Origin: an uncultured delta proteobacterium
Lineage (GTDB): Bacteria > Desulfobacterota > Desulfovibrionia > Desulfovibrionales > Desulfovibrionaceae
Reading direction: 5' to 3'
DNA: 64,000 bases
Assembly: GCA_900079685.1 (NCBI GenBank)
Contig: LT599018.1
Coordinates: 1,200,970 to 1,264,969 of the forward strand
The position numbers were made by a program, and so were the translations under genes. How positions within the stretch are numbered: the first letter of the stretch is position 1; every line of letters starts with the position of its first letter. Below, piece after piece: positions 14,973 to 23,966 of the stretch. Below the pieces are notes generated by a model. It saw only the letters and a program-made list of their open reading frames with translations, ran no database searches and was not told the DNA's origin.

Positions 14973-16322
14973 TTATTTCCCGCCGTTTTTGTAATAGGTT
15001 TCCATTTCCTTACGTACTTTGACGGCCACGCTGGTTTCGTCGATAGCGACATCACCCCAGGTAACCGGATCTCCCGCCTTGACGGGTTTGAGAAGCTTGA
15101 CGTTATTGCACAGTCCCAGGGGAACGCCGCCTACGGCAAGGGAGTCTTTTGCGGGCATCAGTTTGCCGTAAACCGCGTAGCCGCCTTCACCGTCCAGGAT
15201 ATCGCCGGCGGCCAGGTCTTTTTTGGCGGTGGCCACAACGTCCCCGTTAAAGACGATCGGCGCGCCCGTGGCTTCGCCATGGATGGCAATGGTGGCGATG
15301 GTAATGGAAAGCTCAAGCCCTATCAGGTGATTGGGCCTGTACATGGCCGTATACATGCCGGTTTTATCCTTCAGAAACTTGTATTCGTGGAAACAATTTT
15401 TCTGGTATTCGGTTTTGCCCTTGAAAACCACATACACGCCATAGCGCAGGTCACGGAACACGTGGCGGCCGTCGCGCTCCTCGCTGCTGATGATCTCCAC
15501 CTGACCTTTCAGCGGCAGCTGGCCGCCGTCGGCCTGCGGGATAAGCTGCTGCTGCAGGTCGTCCACGCCGCAAGGCAAAAACTGCAGGCCCGCCGGGTTA
15601 CAATGCAGGTCACACGCGTTGGCCACGGACGCCATCTCGATGGCGGACTTGGTGCCGTCCATGAAGGAGTTGAACATTTTGGCGTTCAGGCCGCCCCGCT
15701 TGGCGTCTTCCGGCGAGATGCCGAAGTATTCCCATACCGTGTCGGGCGTGGATTGGTGATAGCCGGGCAGGTACTTCGTGCCCTTGCCCGCGGCGACCAC
15801 TTCAAAGCCCGAGGTCCGCGCCCAGTCAACCAGCTCGTAAATTTCCGCCGGCTGGTCGCCGTAGGCGAGGGAGTAGACGATACCCGCTTCTTGCGCTTTG
15901 CGCGCCAGGTAGGGACCCGCCACGGCGTCGGCTTCCACGGTGACCATGATGATGTGCTTTTTATGCTCGCAGCACGCGAGAACGTGAGGGATGGCCGCTT
16001 CCGGGCTGCCGGTCGCCTCCACGATGATATCGACGAAAGGCGACGCGATCAGCTGTTTGGATTCACTGATAATGCAGGTCTTCCCGCTCTTTGCCGCCTC
16101 TTCGAGAGACGCCGCCGCGTAGAGATCCGCTTCCCAGCCTATCCGCGCAAACGCCGTTCTGGCCCGCTCCGGAGAAAGGTCGGCAACGCCCACCAGATGG
16201 AGGCCGGGGATGTTCCGCACTTGCGACACGAACATTGACGCGAACTTGCCGAGACCGATGAGGCCGACCCTGCACGACTTTCCTTCCGCAGCCCTCTTTT
16301 GCAACATCCTGTGGAAATTCAT
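14973..16322 (-). CDS. Homoserine-dehydrogenase-like oxidoreductase with C-terminal SAF domain (COG4091 type)
   Basis: The 449-residue protein begins with a Rossmann fold (RVGLIGLGKFASMF, about residues 18-31), continues with a homoserine-dehydrogenase-like catalytic part, and ends in an SAF domain (about 350-445, with AAGDILDGEGGYAVYG). This arrangement is found in uncharacterised sugar-acid or branched polyol catabolic enzymes rather than in threonine biosynthesis. It is first in the minus-strand operon and divergent from a GntR regulator. ACAGGAG precedes the start. It probably oxidises or rearranges the imported acid before the BKACE step. No enzyme of this subgroup can be named with confidence from sequence alone. 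Confidence 0.8.
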   Translation of the reverse strand: MNFHRMLQKRAAEGKSCRVGLIGLGKFASMFVSQVRNIPGLHLVGVADLSPERARTAFARIGWEADLYAAASLEEAAKSGKTCIISESKQLIASPFVDIIVEATGSPEAAIPHVLACCEHKKHIIMVTVEADAVAGPYLARKAQEAGIVYSLAYGDQPAEIYELVDWARTSGFEVVAAGKGTKYLPGYHQSTPDTVWEYFGISPEDAKRGGLNAKMFNSFMDGTKSAIEMASVANACDLHCNPAGLQFLPCGVDDLQQQLIPQADGGQLPLKGQVEIISSEERDGRHVFRDLRYGVYVVFKGKTEYQKNCFHEYKFLKDKTGMYTAMYRPNHLIGLELSITIATIAIHGEATGAPIVFNGDVVATAKKDLAAGDILDGEGGYAVYGKLMPAKDSLAVGGVPLGLCNNVKLLKPVKAGDPVTWGDVAIDETSVAVKVRKEMETYYKNGGK

Positions 16323-16908
16323 AAACGACTCCTGTGTGTAGTGTTTTCCGAGGCCATTACGCTGCAGGCGCAGCGGCTGTGAACAATGCGAGCCTCATGG
16401 GGCTGACTTCTCAACGCGTTCTCCGGTCGCGGCGGATGGCGGCGGTTCCATGCCTTCACCGGCCCTTGCACCAACGCATTTGTTTTCCACCATCCGTTGC
16501 GGCACAATGTTTTCCAACCGTACGCCAGCAAATTCGTATATCCGGGATTGCTAACTGGTATGAAAGCATATAACTTTCATCTACGTATAACGTTTTCCCT
16601 TGTCAAGATCGTTCCCCCAGAACGATCCGCTTAAACAAATTAACCATGTAATATAATTATATTAATAAATATTTTTGCGGTATTGGCGGGTAACTGTGCA
16701 TATATACTTGTTGCGCATTTGGAACTAACATGTTTATTATATATATAGGTTAACGAGTGTCTTCATGGCTGCGGCACCCTCTCCGCCGGCCATCAATACA
16801 GTTTCGAACCATGCAAAAATTATTTCAGCTGCTTGTGTCTGCCGGCAGGCCTGCCCTTATGCTGTTTCGCCACCGATGCGTGTTGGCTATATTTGCCCAG
16901 GGAGAAGT
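16323..16908. promoter_or_regulatory. Divergent control region between SAF-dehydrogenase operon and GntR gene
   Basis: No coding region is supported in these 586 bases. Two inverted repeats stand out: ATGAAAG with CTTTCAT (16560-16580, spacer seven) and GATCGTTC with GAACGATC (16607-16614 and 16620-16627). Both are candidate operators for the GntR protein. The stretch 16640-16760 is strongly AT-rich and probably holds promoters. AACTGGTA at about 16552 resembles a FadR half-site but has no partner. Confidence 0.55.
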
Positions 16909-17691
16909 ATGATTTCTCAAGAAGAACCTATCCGCACAAAACGGCTGCACGAGCATGTGGCGGAACGGCTGCAGACGCTTATCATTGACCGCCACATGAA
17001 ACCCGGAGACAAGCTGCCGTCCGAGCGGGAGCTGCAGACGATGTTCGGCATTGGCAGACCCGCTGTGCGCGAGGCCCTGCTCATGCTGCAGCATGCCGGT
17101 CTTATCACGCTGCGTAGCGGCAGGCCCGCGACCGTGGCCCAGGCTGACCCCCGGAACATTCTCAATGAAGTGCGGCTCGCCGTGGACCATTTCCTGGCGG
17201 ACACCGACGGCCTCAAGGAGCTCCAAGCCGCGCGCCGGCTTCTTGAATGCGGCATGGCTTACCTGGCCGCCAAGAACTGCACTGACGAAGATCTCGCGGT
17301 CATGCGTGAAACCCTTGAACGGGCGGAAATGGCCGTTGACGACATCAGGGCATTTGAAAGTGAGGATCTGGCGTTCCACTACGCCATCATCAAAACGTCC
17401 AATGTCCGGCTTTTTGAGGTTATCTTCCATGCGCTGAACGATTGGCTGCGCGAACAGCGCTCGCTCCCTTTCACGCGGCCGGGCCAGCCCTACTTTACGG
17501 TCAAAGAACACAGAGCCGTCTACGATGCCATCGCTTCCAAGGATCCCGTGGCGTCCCTGCTGGCCATGGACGCGCACATGGCGAAAGTGGAAGAGAACTA
17601 CTGGAACGCCCGCGAAGCCCATGAAGCCAAGATGAAGATCCGCAAAAAAGCGCAGGGGATGCAGTCCATGCCGGATGCCGGGGAAGGCTGA
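16909..17691 (+). CDS. GntR-family regulator, FadR subfamily (FCD domain)
   Basis: The 260-residue protein has an N-terminal winged helix (about residues 9-75, GDKLPSERELQTMFGIGRPAVREAL region) and an FCD domain with the usual Asp and His ligand positions. The start at 16909 has GGAG upstream and gives a normal N-terminus, whereas an in-frame ATG at 16765 would add 48 residues of unlikely sequence. It is divergent from the SAF-dehydrogenase/TRAP/BKACE set and is the natural regulator of that cluster. A strong terminator follows. The C-terminal 30 residues are charged and Lys-rich. Confidence 0.9.
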   Translation: MISQEEPIRTKRLHEHVAERLQTLIIDRHMKPGDKLPSERELQTMFGIGRPAVREALLMLQHAGLITLRSGRPATVAQADPRNILNEVRLAVDHFLADTDGLKELQAARRLLECGMAYLAAKNCTDEDLAVMRETLERAEMAVDDIRAFESEDLAFHYAIIKTSNVRLFEVIFHALNDWLREQRSLPFTRPGQPYFTVKEHRAVYDAIASKDPVASLLAMDAHMAKVEENYWNAREAHEAKMKIRKKAQGMQSMPDAGEG

Positions 17692-17715
17692 CGCAGGGAC
17701 AACATCCCGGATTGC

Positions 17716-17757
17716 GACGAAAAAGCTCTTGCGGTTTTCCGCAAGAGCTTTTTCGTC
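17716..17757. terminator. Bidirectional terminator between GntR and YidC-sulfatase genes
   Basis: A perfect 19-pair stem with TTTT loop (17716-17734 and 17739-17757) carries A-runs and T-runs on its two arms. It separates convergent genes ending at 17691 and 17801 and can work in both directions. Confidence 0.92.
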
Positions 17758-17800
17758 GGCTTCCCGCCTCGGATACTTCCCGCTCCGCCGCCAGGCGGCG

Positions 17801-20416
17801 CTATGGCCGGGGGATGGTCCAGTTTTCCTTGCGGAACATGGTGCCGCGCACCGTGGCGATTTTGGCGGGGGTATAGACCGTTCTGCCCTGCACCTCAATC
17901 TGGCGCCAATCCGTATCAAAGTAATGCTCCCGGACCCTGCCCGGGCCAGTGTCCGGCTCCGCGATGCCGGGGCATCCCCCTATGGCCCGGCAGGCAATGG
18001 CCGGGACGTCCATGGAGCTCATGATGTCGGCGCTTACGCGGAAGGGATCGTTGTCGCCGAACGGCTTGACCATCAACAGGGCGTGCGGGCGGCCGGGGTA
18101 GTCGTAGGGGTCGTCCTGGTCCCTGTCGTGCCACCCTTCCACGGGCAGCCTCAGGGCGGAGCGCAGCATGCCGCTGTCGGCCTCGCAATGGTCCGAGACC
18201 AGGATAATCATGGTGTTGTCGTACGCGCCTTGTTTGCGCAGCCAGTCGAAAAAGTCCGCCAGCATGTTCATGGCGTGCAGTTCGCTGTAAACGTGTTCGG
18301 GCACCACTCCGTTGATGCGGGTCTGCTGTTGCGGCGTCGCCGGATACGGGTCTTCCACGGGGATGAGGCTGTCTTTGGGCAGACGCCAGAAGAGGTGCGG
18401 CAGCATGCTGTACAGGATGCGGAAGGTCGGGCGCGAGGCGCCCGTCCGGAACATCTCGGGCAGCAGCCCGAGCACCGCGCTCTCGTACAGGACGTGGGTC
18501 ATGTCCGCGCCGAGCACGCTCCGGGAGGCGTTGTGCAGCCAGACGCCGTCCCTGTAGACCGACGCTTTCAAAAAATGCGGCACGGCCTTGAACAGGCCCA
18601 CGGAGAACAGAAAATCCGTGAAATAGTCGCGGTGCGTGCCGGCATCGGCCAGGCCGATCCTGCGGGCCCACTCCTCCCGGATGCCGGCCATATCCGGCTT
18701 GTCCAGGATGCGCGGCTTCTTGCCGCCCGTTTCCCGCTCCAGAACGGCCGCATCCAGGGCGTACAGGGGATGCAGCACGCCGGTATCAAACCCTTTCGCG
18801 CCGAAGTTGCGCGGCAGCACGGAAAAGGCTTCGGTGAACTTCCGGTTCAGGGTGACGTCCGGCCGCTGGTTCATCTTGTCCGGGGCAAAGCCCGGCCCGC
18901 CGAAAATGCTGGGCGCGGAAAAGGAGGTGGCAAACCCCGGCGACATGGTGTCCGGGAACCAGGTGAACCCGTCCAACCGCTTCCGGAGGGTGGGGTCTTC
19001 CTGGAAAAGCGCGTCCATGTGCCCGCCGGTGAACATATCCAGGAAGAAAATCAGCACATTGGGTTCGGTCTTGCTCAGGTTGAAAAACTCGCTCCTGGCA
19101 ACGGCCGGGTCTTCCTTGTTCCCGATCACGGTCATCTGGTAGGCTTTGTTGTCCGTGTATACCTGGAACGCCGCGTCGCCGCAAAGGTACAGGGCGGCGG
19201 CGGCCAGAACGGCGGCAAGCTTCCTGCCCTGGCGGCAATAAAACACCGCCGCCAAAAGGACCACGAGCCCCAGGAGGACGCCGCAGTCAATAAGGCTGTA
19301 GCCCGAATCACCCAGGTTGGCGGCCTTTTCCAGGAGGGTGGTGTTCATCGCGCCGTAATCCCCGGTGAGCAGGGTCGAATAGATCAGAGCCGTCAGGGTT
19401 GCAAGGAGAGCCAGAAAGGTCAGGCCGGGCCGGGCCGGAACCGGGGCCACCACACGCAGGGCCGCGCAGAGGAGCAGCCACAGCATGAGGTAGGGCAGCA
19501 TGGCTTCCATGATGTCCCAGGCCGGCAGCTTGAAGAAGTCCGGCTCGGAAAAATACAGCGCCAGCGGCGAGTGCACCAGGACCAGCAGACCGGCCACGAG
19601 CACGGCCAGGGCGTACAAAGAAGCCTCGCCCTTGACGGACACGGCGCGGTAGAGCGAAGAGAAGCCGAAGCGCTCCTGCAAGCCCTTTTTCCCCTCCTCC
19701 GTGAAGATGGCGAAGGACCGGTTTTGGGCATACAGGGAACGGGCGAAATCCGCGAATTTGCGGGGCACCAGCCGTTGCCAGACGCCTCCCACCAGCATCA
19801 GGGCGTTGTTGCCGGTCCAGTAGACCAGCAGCGCCGAAGGCGCGGCGTAGAGCAGCACCAGAAACAAAGCCGCCACGGCCACGCCCTGCAACTTGTCGCG
19901 CCGGGTGAAGCCCGAAGCGCTGAACAGGGCGCCAAGGTTGCAGGCCGTCATAACGAGCGGCAGCGCGTTGATGCCGTAAAGCAGCCCGTCCGGGCGGCCC
20001 AGGTCCGGAATGACGCCCCAGGCCAGGCCCCGGATGGGCTCGAAGGACCCGATCATATAGTAGGCGGCGCACAGGAACGGCACCTGCAGCAGAATCCCGA
20101 CGGACGAGCGCATAGCCATGAGGGGGTTGTAGGCGTAGCGCCTGTACAGGCCCCGGATGCGGTCCTGGCGCTCCCTGCCCTTGCTTTCCCGTTTGATGGC
20201 TTCCAGTTGGGGCGCCATGACCTTTTGCAGCGCGGCTTCCCTGGCCTGCATGGCTTTCGCCATGTGCTTGAGCGGGATGAACAGGATGGAGCTGACGATG
20301 GACAGGCCGATGAGGGCCGTGCCGTAGTTCCCGGTCAGCTCCGAAAGAAAGATGTACAGGTATTTGTAGGCCAGTTCCAACGGCAGGATGGTGACGGAAT
20401 AGAGAAACGTGCTCAT
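17801..20416 (-). CDS. Fusion: YidC/Oxa1 domain + membrane segments + sulfatase/phosphoglycerol-transferase-fold domain
   Basis: This 871-residue protein joins two usually separate families. Residues about 25-215 match YidC/Oxa1: NYGTALIGLS, LFIPLKHMAKAM, a charged cytoplasmic hairpin, RYAYNPLM, and further helices. Residues about 265-415 carry extra membrane helices. Residues about 450-850 are an alkaline-phosphatase-superfamily domain of the sulfatase/LtaS/MdoB type, with metal-ligand D460 in NVLIFFLD, candidate nucleophile T497 or S498 in SPGFATSFSAPS, and D742-H743 in ILVSDHCEAD. The second part would sit outside the membrane and transfer a phospho-alcohol or sulfate group. It is the last gene of a coupled operon with a four-base overlap to the glycerophosphotransferase-like gene. 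It lacks the long periplasmic region of standard Gram-negative YidC and is probably not the housekeeping insertase. Confidence 0.85.
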   Translation of the reverse strand: MSTFLYSVTILPLELAYKYLYIFLSELTGNYGTALIGLSIVSSILFIPLKHMAKAMQAREAALQKVMAPQLEAIKRESKGRERQDRIRGLYRRYAYNPLMAMRSSVGILLQVPFLCAAYYMIGSFEPIRGLAWGVIPDLGRPDGLLYGINALPLVMTACNLGALFSASGFTRRDKLQGVAVAALFLVLLYAAPSALLVYWTGNNALMLVGGVWQRLVPRKFADFARSLYAQNRSFAIFTEEGKKGLQERFGFSSLYRAVSVKGEASLYALAVLVAGLLVLVHSPLALYFSEPDFFKLPAWDIMEAMLPYLMLWLLLCAALRVVAPVPARPGLTFLALLATLTALIYSTLLTGDYGAMNTTLLEKAANLGDSGYSLIDCGVLLGLVVLLAAVFYCRQGRKLAAVLAAAALYLCGDAAFQVYTDNKAYQMTVIGNKEDPAVARSEFFNLSKTEPNVLIFFLDMFTGGHMDALFQEDPTLRKRLDGFTWFPDTMSPGFATSFSAPSIFGGPGFAPDKMNQRPDVTLNRKFTEAFSVLPRNFGAKGFDTGVLHPLYALDAAVLERETGGKKPRILDKPDMAGIREEWARRIGLADAGTHRDYFTDFLFSVGLFKAVPHFLKASVYRDGVWLHNASRSVLGADMTHVLYESAVLGLLPEMFRTGASRPTFRILYSMLPHLFWRLPKDSLIPVEDPYPATPQQQTRINGVVPEHVYSELHAMNMLADFFDWLRKQGAYDNTMIILVSDHCEADSGMLRSALRLPVEGWHDRDQDDPYDYPGRPHALLMVKPFGDNDPFRVSADIMSSMDVPAIACRAIGGCPGIAEPDTGPGRVREHYFDTDWRQIEVQGRTVYTPAKIATVRGTMFRKENWTIPRP

Positions 20417-21822
20417 TGCCCGCCCTCCGGCGCCTGATTGGGCGCCTGGCCCGGAATTTGGCTCAACGTCTGCTCAGGCGCCTGCGCCGCGGCCAGGGCC
20501 GCGCATTTGGCGATAACCCAGTCCGCGATGAACGCGCCCGAGCAGCCGAAGTTGGCGATGGTCGCATCCCGCAGCGCGGCCAGGTCTTTGCCCTCCATGG
20601 CGAGCGTCGCGGCGACGCTCTCCAGGAACGCTTCACGCGTCATGCTCCGCAGCGTTTCCGGGGTCAGCACCGGCCCGAGGCGGCGCTCGACGTCGTCTTC
20701 CCAGACGTATTCCAGATCCGATATTTCGAACTTTTCCCTGTTGCGCATGGGGATATCCAGAGTCAGCACCGGCCTCTGGTACAAAAAGGCGAAGTCGAAC
20801 CGCACCCCGGACTTGTCCGAGATCAAAAGGTCGGCCGCCGCAAGGGAGGGGCCGCCGCTCACGTCCAGATCGATGCGCACGTGAGGATCGCGGCCGAATT
20901 CCTCTTGCAGCGCCGCGATAAAAGGCTGCTCCGCCTTTTGGGAAAACGGGTGCGGCCTGATGATGACGTTGTAACCGGCTTCCGTGAGCCAGTGGATGAA
21001 CTCCGTGCCGCAATACGTAAGGCAGTTTTTTTCACCCCAGGACGGCGCCACCAGAATGACCGGCGGATCGGACATGCCGTTCTTGGGCAAGACCGTCCGG
21101 GCCAGCTCGTCCAGGCAGGGTACCCCGGCGCTGACGCATTCGCGTTCCGGCAGGCCCCGTTTTTTCTCCAGCAGGCGGATGGATTCGTGGTCGCCGTGGC
21201 CCATGAGAAAGATGACGTTGCAGGTATCGTGGGCGTTTTTGTAGTAGAGAGAAATGCCGCCCACACCGTGCAGCACGTGCGCGAGGCAGGTGACGTGGCG
21301 CGGGATCGGCATGGGGTAGCCCGGCGTGCCGATGTTGGCCGTGGTCTGCAGCATGACGCTGGCCCGGACCGCGGCGGCCCGCGCGAACGCGGCGGACCCC
21401 GTGCCGATGAACCGCGAGTTCATGTGCGGGCTTTCAATGGCGAGGCCGGGGTCCTCGATATCCATACTGAGGTACCGGAAGGGGTAGCCGCGCTCCAAAA
21501 GCGCCGCCACGATGGGCCGGAAGGTGGACCAGTATATTTTGCCCTCGGAGAAGAGCACCAGTTCCTCGCTGCGTGTTGCCGCGCGTTGCACGGGGGTGGC
21601 GGAAAACTTGTTCCGCAGGCCGTACCAGGCGGTTTTGGCAAAATAGAGCACAGCGGTCAGAATACTGATGCAGATATAAATCAGAATGTTGCCGGTTCCC
21701 GGGTCCAGATAGGCCCAGGCCGGCGCGGGAAAAACGACGGAGACGCCGAACAGCAGCGCGGCCAGGGTAAGCCCCTGGCCCGCGCGCGCGAATCGTGTGG
21801 AAAGAAAACCGCCCGTTTGCAT
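20413..21822 (-). CDS. CDP-glycerol glycerophosphotransferase-like membrane-associated protein
   Basis: The 469-residue protein starts with a signal-like segment, then a YLDPGTGN motif and a membrane helix (about 38-65). The rest resembles teichoic-acid-type glycerophosphotransferases (TagB/TagF family) and UDP-GlcNAc-epimerase-fold enzymes. Visible motifs are HVLHGVGG, VAPSWGEKN, IRPHPFSQ and DLLISDKSGVRFDFAF, the last three being the usual nucleotide and donor-binding pattern. Such enzymes pass glycerol- or ribitol-phosphate from a CDP donor to a surface acceptor. The Ala/Pro/Gln-rich tail (about 445-469) is low complexity. It overlaps the licCA gene by one base and the YidC-fusion gene by four, so the three act together. 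Confidence 0.82.
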   Translation of the reverse strand: MQTGGFLSTRFARAGQGLTLAALLFGVSVVFPAPAWAYLDPGTGNILIYICISILTAVLYFAKTAWYGLRNKFSATPVQRAATRSEELVLFSEGKIYWSTFRPIVAALLERGYPFRYLSMDIEDPGLAIESPHMNSRFIGTGSAAFARAAAVRASVMLQTTANIGTPGYPMPIPRHVTCLAHVLHGVGGISLYYKNAHDTCNVIFLMGHGDHESIRLLEKKRGLPERECVSAGVPCLDELARTVLPKNGMSDPPVILVAPSWGEKNCLTYCGTEFIHWLTEAGYNVIIRPHPFSQKAEQPFIAALQEEFGRDPHVRIDLDVSGGPSLAAADLLISDKSGVRFDFAFLYQRPVLTLDIPMRNREKFEISDLEYVWEDDVERRLGPVLTPETLRSMTREAFLESVAATLAMEGKDLAALRDATIANFGCSGAFIADWVIAKCAALAAAQAPEQTLSQIPGQAPNQAPEGGQ

Positions 21823-23291
21823 TACAATATGGTTTCCAACCGGCCCAACATGCGGTTGAGCTTCTTTTCCGAGTATTCAAGGTACCCGCGCTCAAAGCCC
21901 CACAGCCCCCAGACGTAGTCCACGAGGCTTTCCATTTCCCAAAGCCGGGTCTTTTCGCGCTCTTCCGTGATGCCGCAGGCGGTTGCGAACTGCTCGCGCG
22001 CTTCCGGGTCCATGCCCGATTCCAGGATGAAGCTGGCTATTTCCCAGATGGGATGCGCGAAGCCCGCGTATTCGAAGTCGATGAGAAGCAGATCCTTCCC
22101 GTGATCGCCGGATACCAGGATATTTTCCAGGGCCAGATCGCGGTGGCAAAGCACCTGCGGTTCCGCGTCGTATTCCCGCGCCTTTGCCAGCAGCCAGGCG
22201 CGCTGCGCCGGCGGCGCGGTTTTTTTGGTCAGGGTTTCGAATTTGGTGATCTGGTCCGCGATCAGCATGGGCGCCAGGGGCGATTCCGGCGTATGCGGGA
22301 TGCTGTTCAATACTTTCAGCTTCGCGGCAAGGCTCGCGAAAAAGCCGGGTTCCAGATCCTCGGCGACCGCCACGCGGTGCTCGGACATGAAGCGGGTCAT
22401 TTTCAGGCCACCGGGAAAGAAGAGGCTTTCCGGGGTAACGTTGAGGTCCTTAATCAGGCCGATAATCACCGGTTCCTGCTCGCGGTCGATGAACGCGCCC
22501 GTGCCGTGGCCCGGAATACGCAGGCACCGCATGACGCCTGTATGATCGCGCACCAGCCAGGTACTGTTGGTCAGGCCCTTGAGGCGCTCGGCGGGGAAGT
22601 CCACGCTGCTGAGGCGGGCGACTTCCTCGTGGGTGATGAGGCCGTAGTGCAGCGCGTCGCTGATGGTATCGGTCTCCTGCAAAAAAGGCTCTTCGATCAG
22701 CGTGGCGTATACCGGGACGCGGTCCAGGATGCGCAGCACGGCTTCCTCCCAGTAATCGTCCGGTGCGCAATTGTGCAATTCCTTGGCGAGCGCGGCGGCG
22801 GTTTCCCCTTCCCAGTAGGAAAGGCCGCACATGCTGTGGCCGGTGGCGGTCCATTTTTCCACCCGCGTGATGCGGCCGGTTTCGTCCGGGAACACTTCCC
22901 ACTCCAGCCCGTGGACGGTGGGCTGGCAGACGTACTGCGATTTGCCCGGCTGCACCCTGGAAAGCACGTTTTTGGTGAACACCACGTCGCCGTCGATCAG
23001 GAGCGAGCCGTCCAGTCTGTCGGTAGCCAGCAGAAGGGAGCTGTGGGTATTGCGCGTCGCGTGGTCGGGGTTGAACACGAATTCCACGCCGTACTTGTCC
23101 CCGAGGTAGGCGAACTTCTCCGCCATATAGCCGACGATGAGCGTGATGCGCTCTATGCCGCTCTCCCGCAGCATCTGAAGGGTCTGTTCCACGATGGGAA
23201 CACCGTTGATGGGGGTAAGCGGTTTGGGGCAGGTGAACGAAATGGGCTGGAAGCGCCGTCCGACTCCGGCGCAGAAAAGAATGGCGTTCAT
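21822..23291 (-). CDS. Fusion: LicC-like nucleotidyltransferase + LicA/choline-kinase-like domain
   Basis: Residues 1 to about 230 form a nucleotidyltransferase of the LicC type (LFCAGVGRRFQP, then CPKPLTPINGVP, and IDGDVVF at about 99-105). Residues about 235-480 form an aminoglycoside/choline-kinase fold with the catalytic CHRDLALEN (382-390) and metal-binding LIDFEYAG (403-410). One polypeptide could therefore phosphorylate a small alcohol such as choline or ethanolamine and convert it to the CDP form. This gives the activated donor for the transferase genes directly downstream. It is the first gene of the operon. No choline importer (LicB) or LicD transferase is visible, so the alcohol is not proven. 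Confidence 0.87.
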   Translation of the reverse strand: MNAILFCAGVGRRFQPISFTCPKPLTPINGVPIVEQTLQMLRESGIERITLIVGYMAEKFAYLGDKYGVEFVFNPDHATRNTHSSLLLATDRLDGSLLIDGDVVFTKNVLSRVQPGKSQYVCQPTVHGLEWEVFPDETGRITRVEKWTATGHSMCGLSYWEGETAAALAKELHNCAPDDYWEEAVLRILDRVPVYATLIEEPFLQETDTISDALHYGLITHEEVARLSSVDFPAERLKGLTNSTWLVRDHTGVMRCLRIPGHGTGAFIDREQEPVIIGLIKDLNVTPESLFFPGGLKMTRFMSEHRVAVAEDLEPGFFASLAAKLKVLNSIPHTPESPLAPMLIADQITKFETLTKKTAPPAQRAWLLAKAREYDAEPQVLCHRDLALENILVSGDHGKDLLLIDFEYAGFAHPIWEIASFILESGMDPEAREQFATACGITEEREKTRLWEMESLVDYVWGLWGFERGYLEYSEKKLNRMLGRLETIL

Positions 23292-23494
23292 ATACGGGGG
23301 TGTTCCTCAGCGTATCGCGATTGATTGTTTTATGCAGGGCCGGGCCGCTTTTTCGCGGATGGTATTATACCCGGCGCTCCGCTACATGCCACAAGCTACC
23401 CCGCCAGGCAAGGGGGTTAAGAACCCCCTCGGCCAGTAGCCTCTCAGGGCTTGCACAACGAAGCGGATCAGCATGAATTCCGCCAAACAGCAAA

Positions 23495-23517
23495 AGCGCC
23501 GGGCAGAACCCGGCGCT
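23495..23517 (-). terminator. Terminator after the cupin gene
   Basis: AGCGCCGGG pairs perfectly with CCCGGCGCT around a five-base loop. On the minus strand the stem is followed by TTTGCTGTTT. It lies 44 bases beyond the cupin stop and ends the PreA/M20/cupin operon. A smaller GGGGGTT/AACCCCC hairpin is at 23412-23428. Confidence 0.8.
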
Positions 23518-23560
23518 CCGCTTTCGCCGAATTGCGGACCCTGGAACATATCAGGGGCTG

Positions 23561-23950
23561 TCAGTCTTCCACCACCGTATCGTAATACTGAATTTCGTAC
23601 AGAAGGCTCCCGCCGTCGGTGCTGAACGGGCCGTGCCATATGTGGGGCGGCCTGCACGCGTAGGTATACCCCTCAAACCGTTCGGCGTTCTCGCCGCTTC
23701 CCACAGTATAGTCGCCGGTTATCACAAAAATCTCTTCCCAATAGTCGTGAATGACGGGTTTCGCGGTATACGCGCCGGGGCTGTACCGCAACAGCCTCGT
23801 CAGCGAGCCGGTTTTTCTGGTGTGGTCTATGCAATTGGACAGCACCTTTTCTTCAATGACAAAACCCTCGCCATCCATGGGCAACGGCGTCCAGCCGTGT
23901 TCCATGTCCACGGAAAAAAACTCCCGGTGTTCCTTGCCTGCGTGTTTCAT
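23561..23950 (-). CDS. Small cupin-domain protein
   Basis: The 129-residue protein is a single cupin barrel, with the first motif around PVIHDYWEEIFVITGDYTVG and the second around YTYACRPPHIWHGPF, carrying His and Glu residues fit for a metal. It resembles ChrR-type or sugar-acid cupins of unknown reaction. The start at 23950 is set by AGGAGGAC immediately upstream. It follows the M20 peptidase by 16 bases and is last in the operon. Either an enzyme (dioxygenase or isomerase) or a sensor role is possible. Confidence 0.8.
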   Translation of the reverse strand: MKHAGKEHREFFSVDMEHGWTPLPMDGEGFVIEEKVLSNCIDHTRKTGSLTRLLRYSPGAYTAKPVIHDYWEEIFVITGDYTVGSGENAERFEGYTYACRPPHIWHGPFSTDGGSLLYEIQYYDTVVED

Positions 23951-23966
23951 GTGTCCTCCTCTGGGG

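Noticed and set aside
16552-16560. AACTGGTA as a FadR fatty-acid operator
   Set aside because: Only a half-site without its mirror half; the regulators here are catabolic FCD types, not FadR itself.
17675-20437. Very long open frame (about 920 codons) on the plus strand opposite the YidC-sulfatase gene
   Set aside because: High GC makes the opposite strand open. The translation is rich in Arg, Gly, His and Gln without domain motifs, while the minus strand has clear families and ribosome sites.
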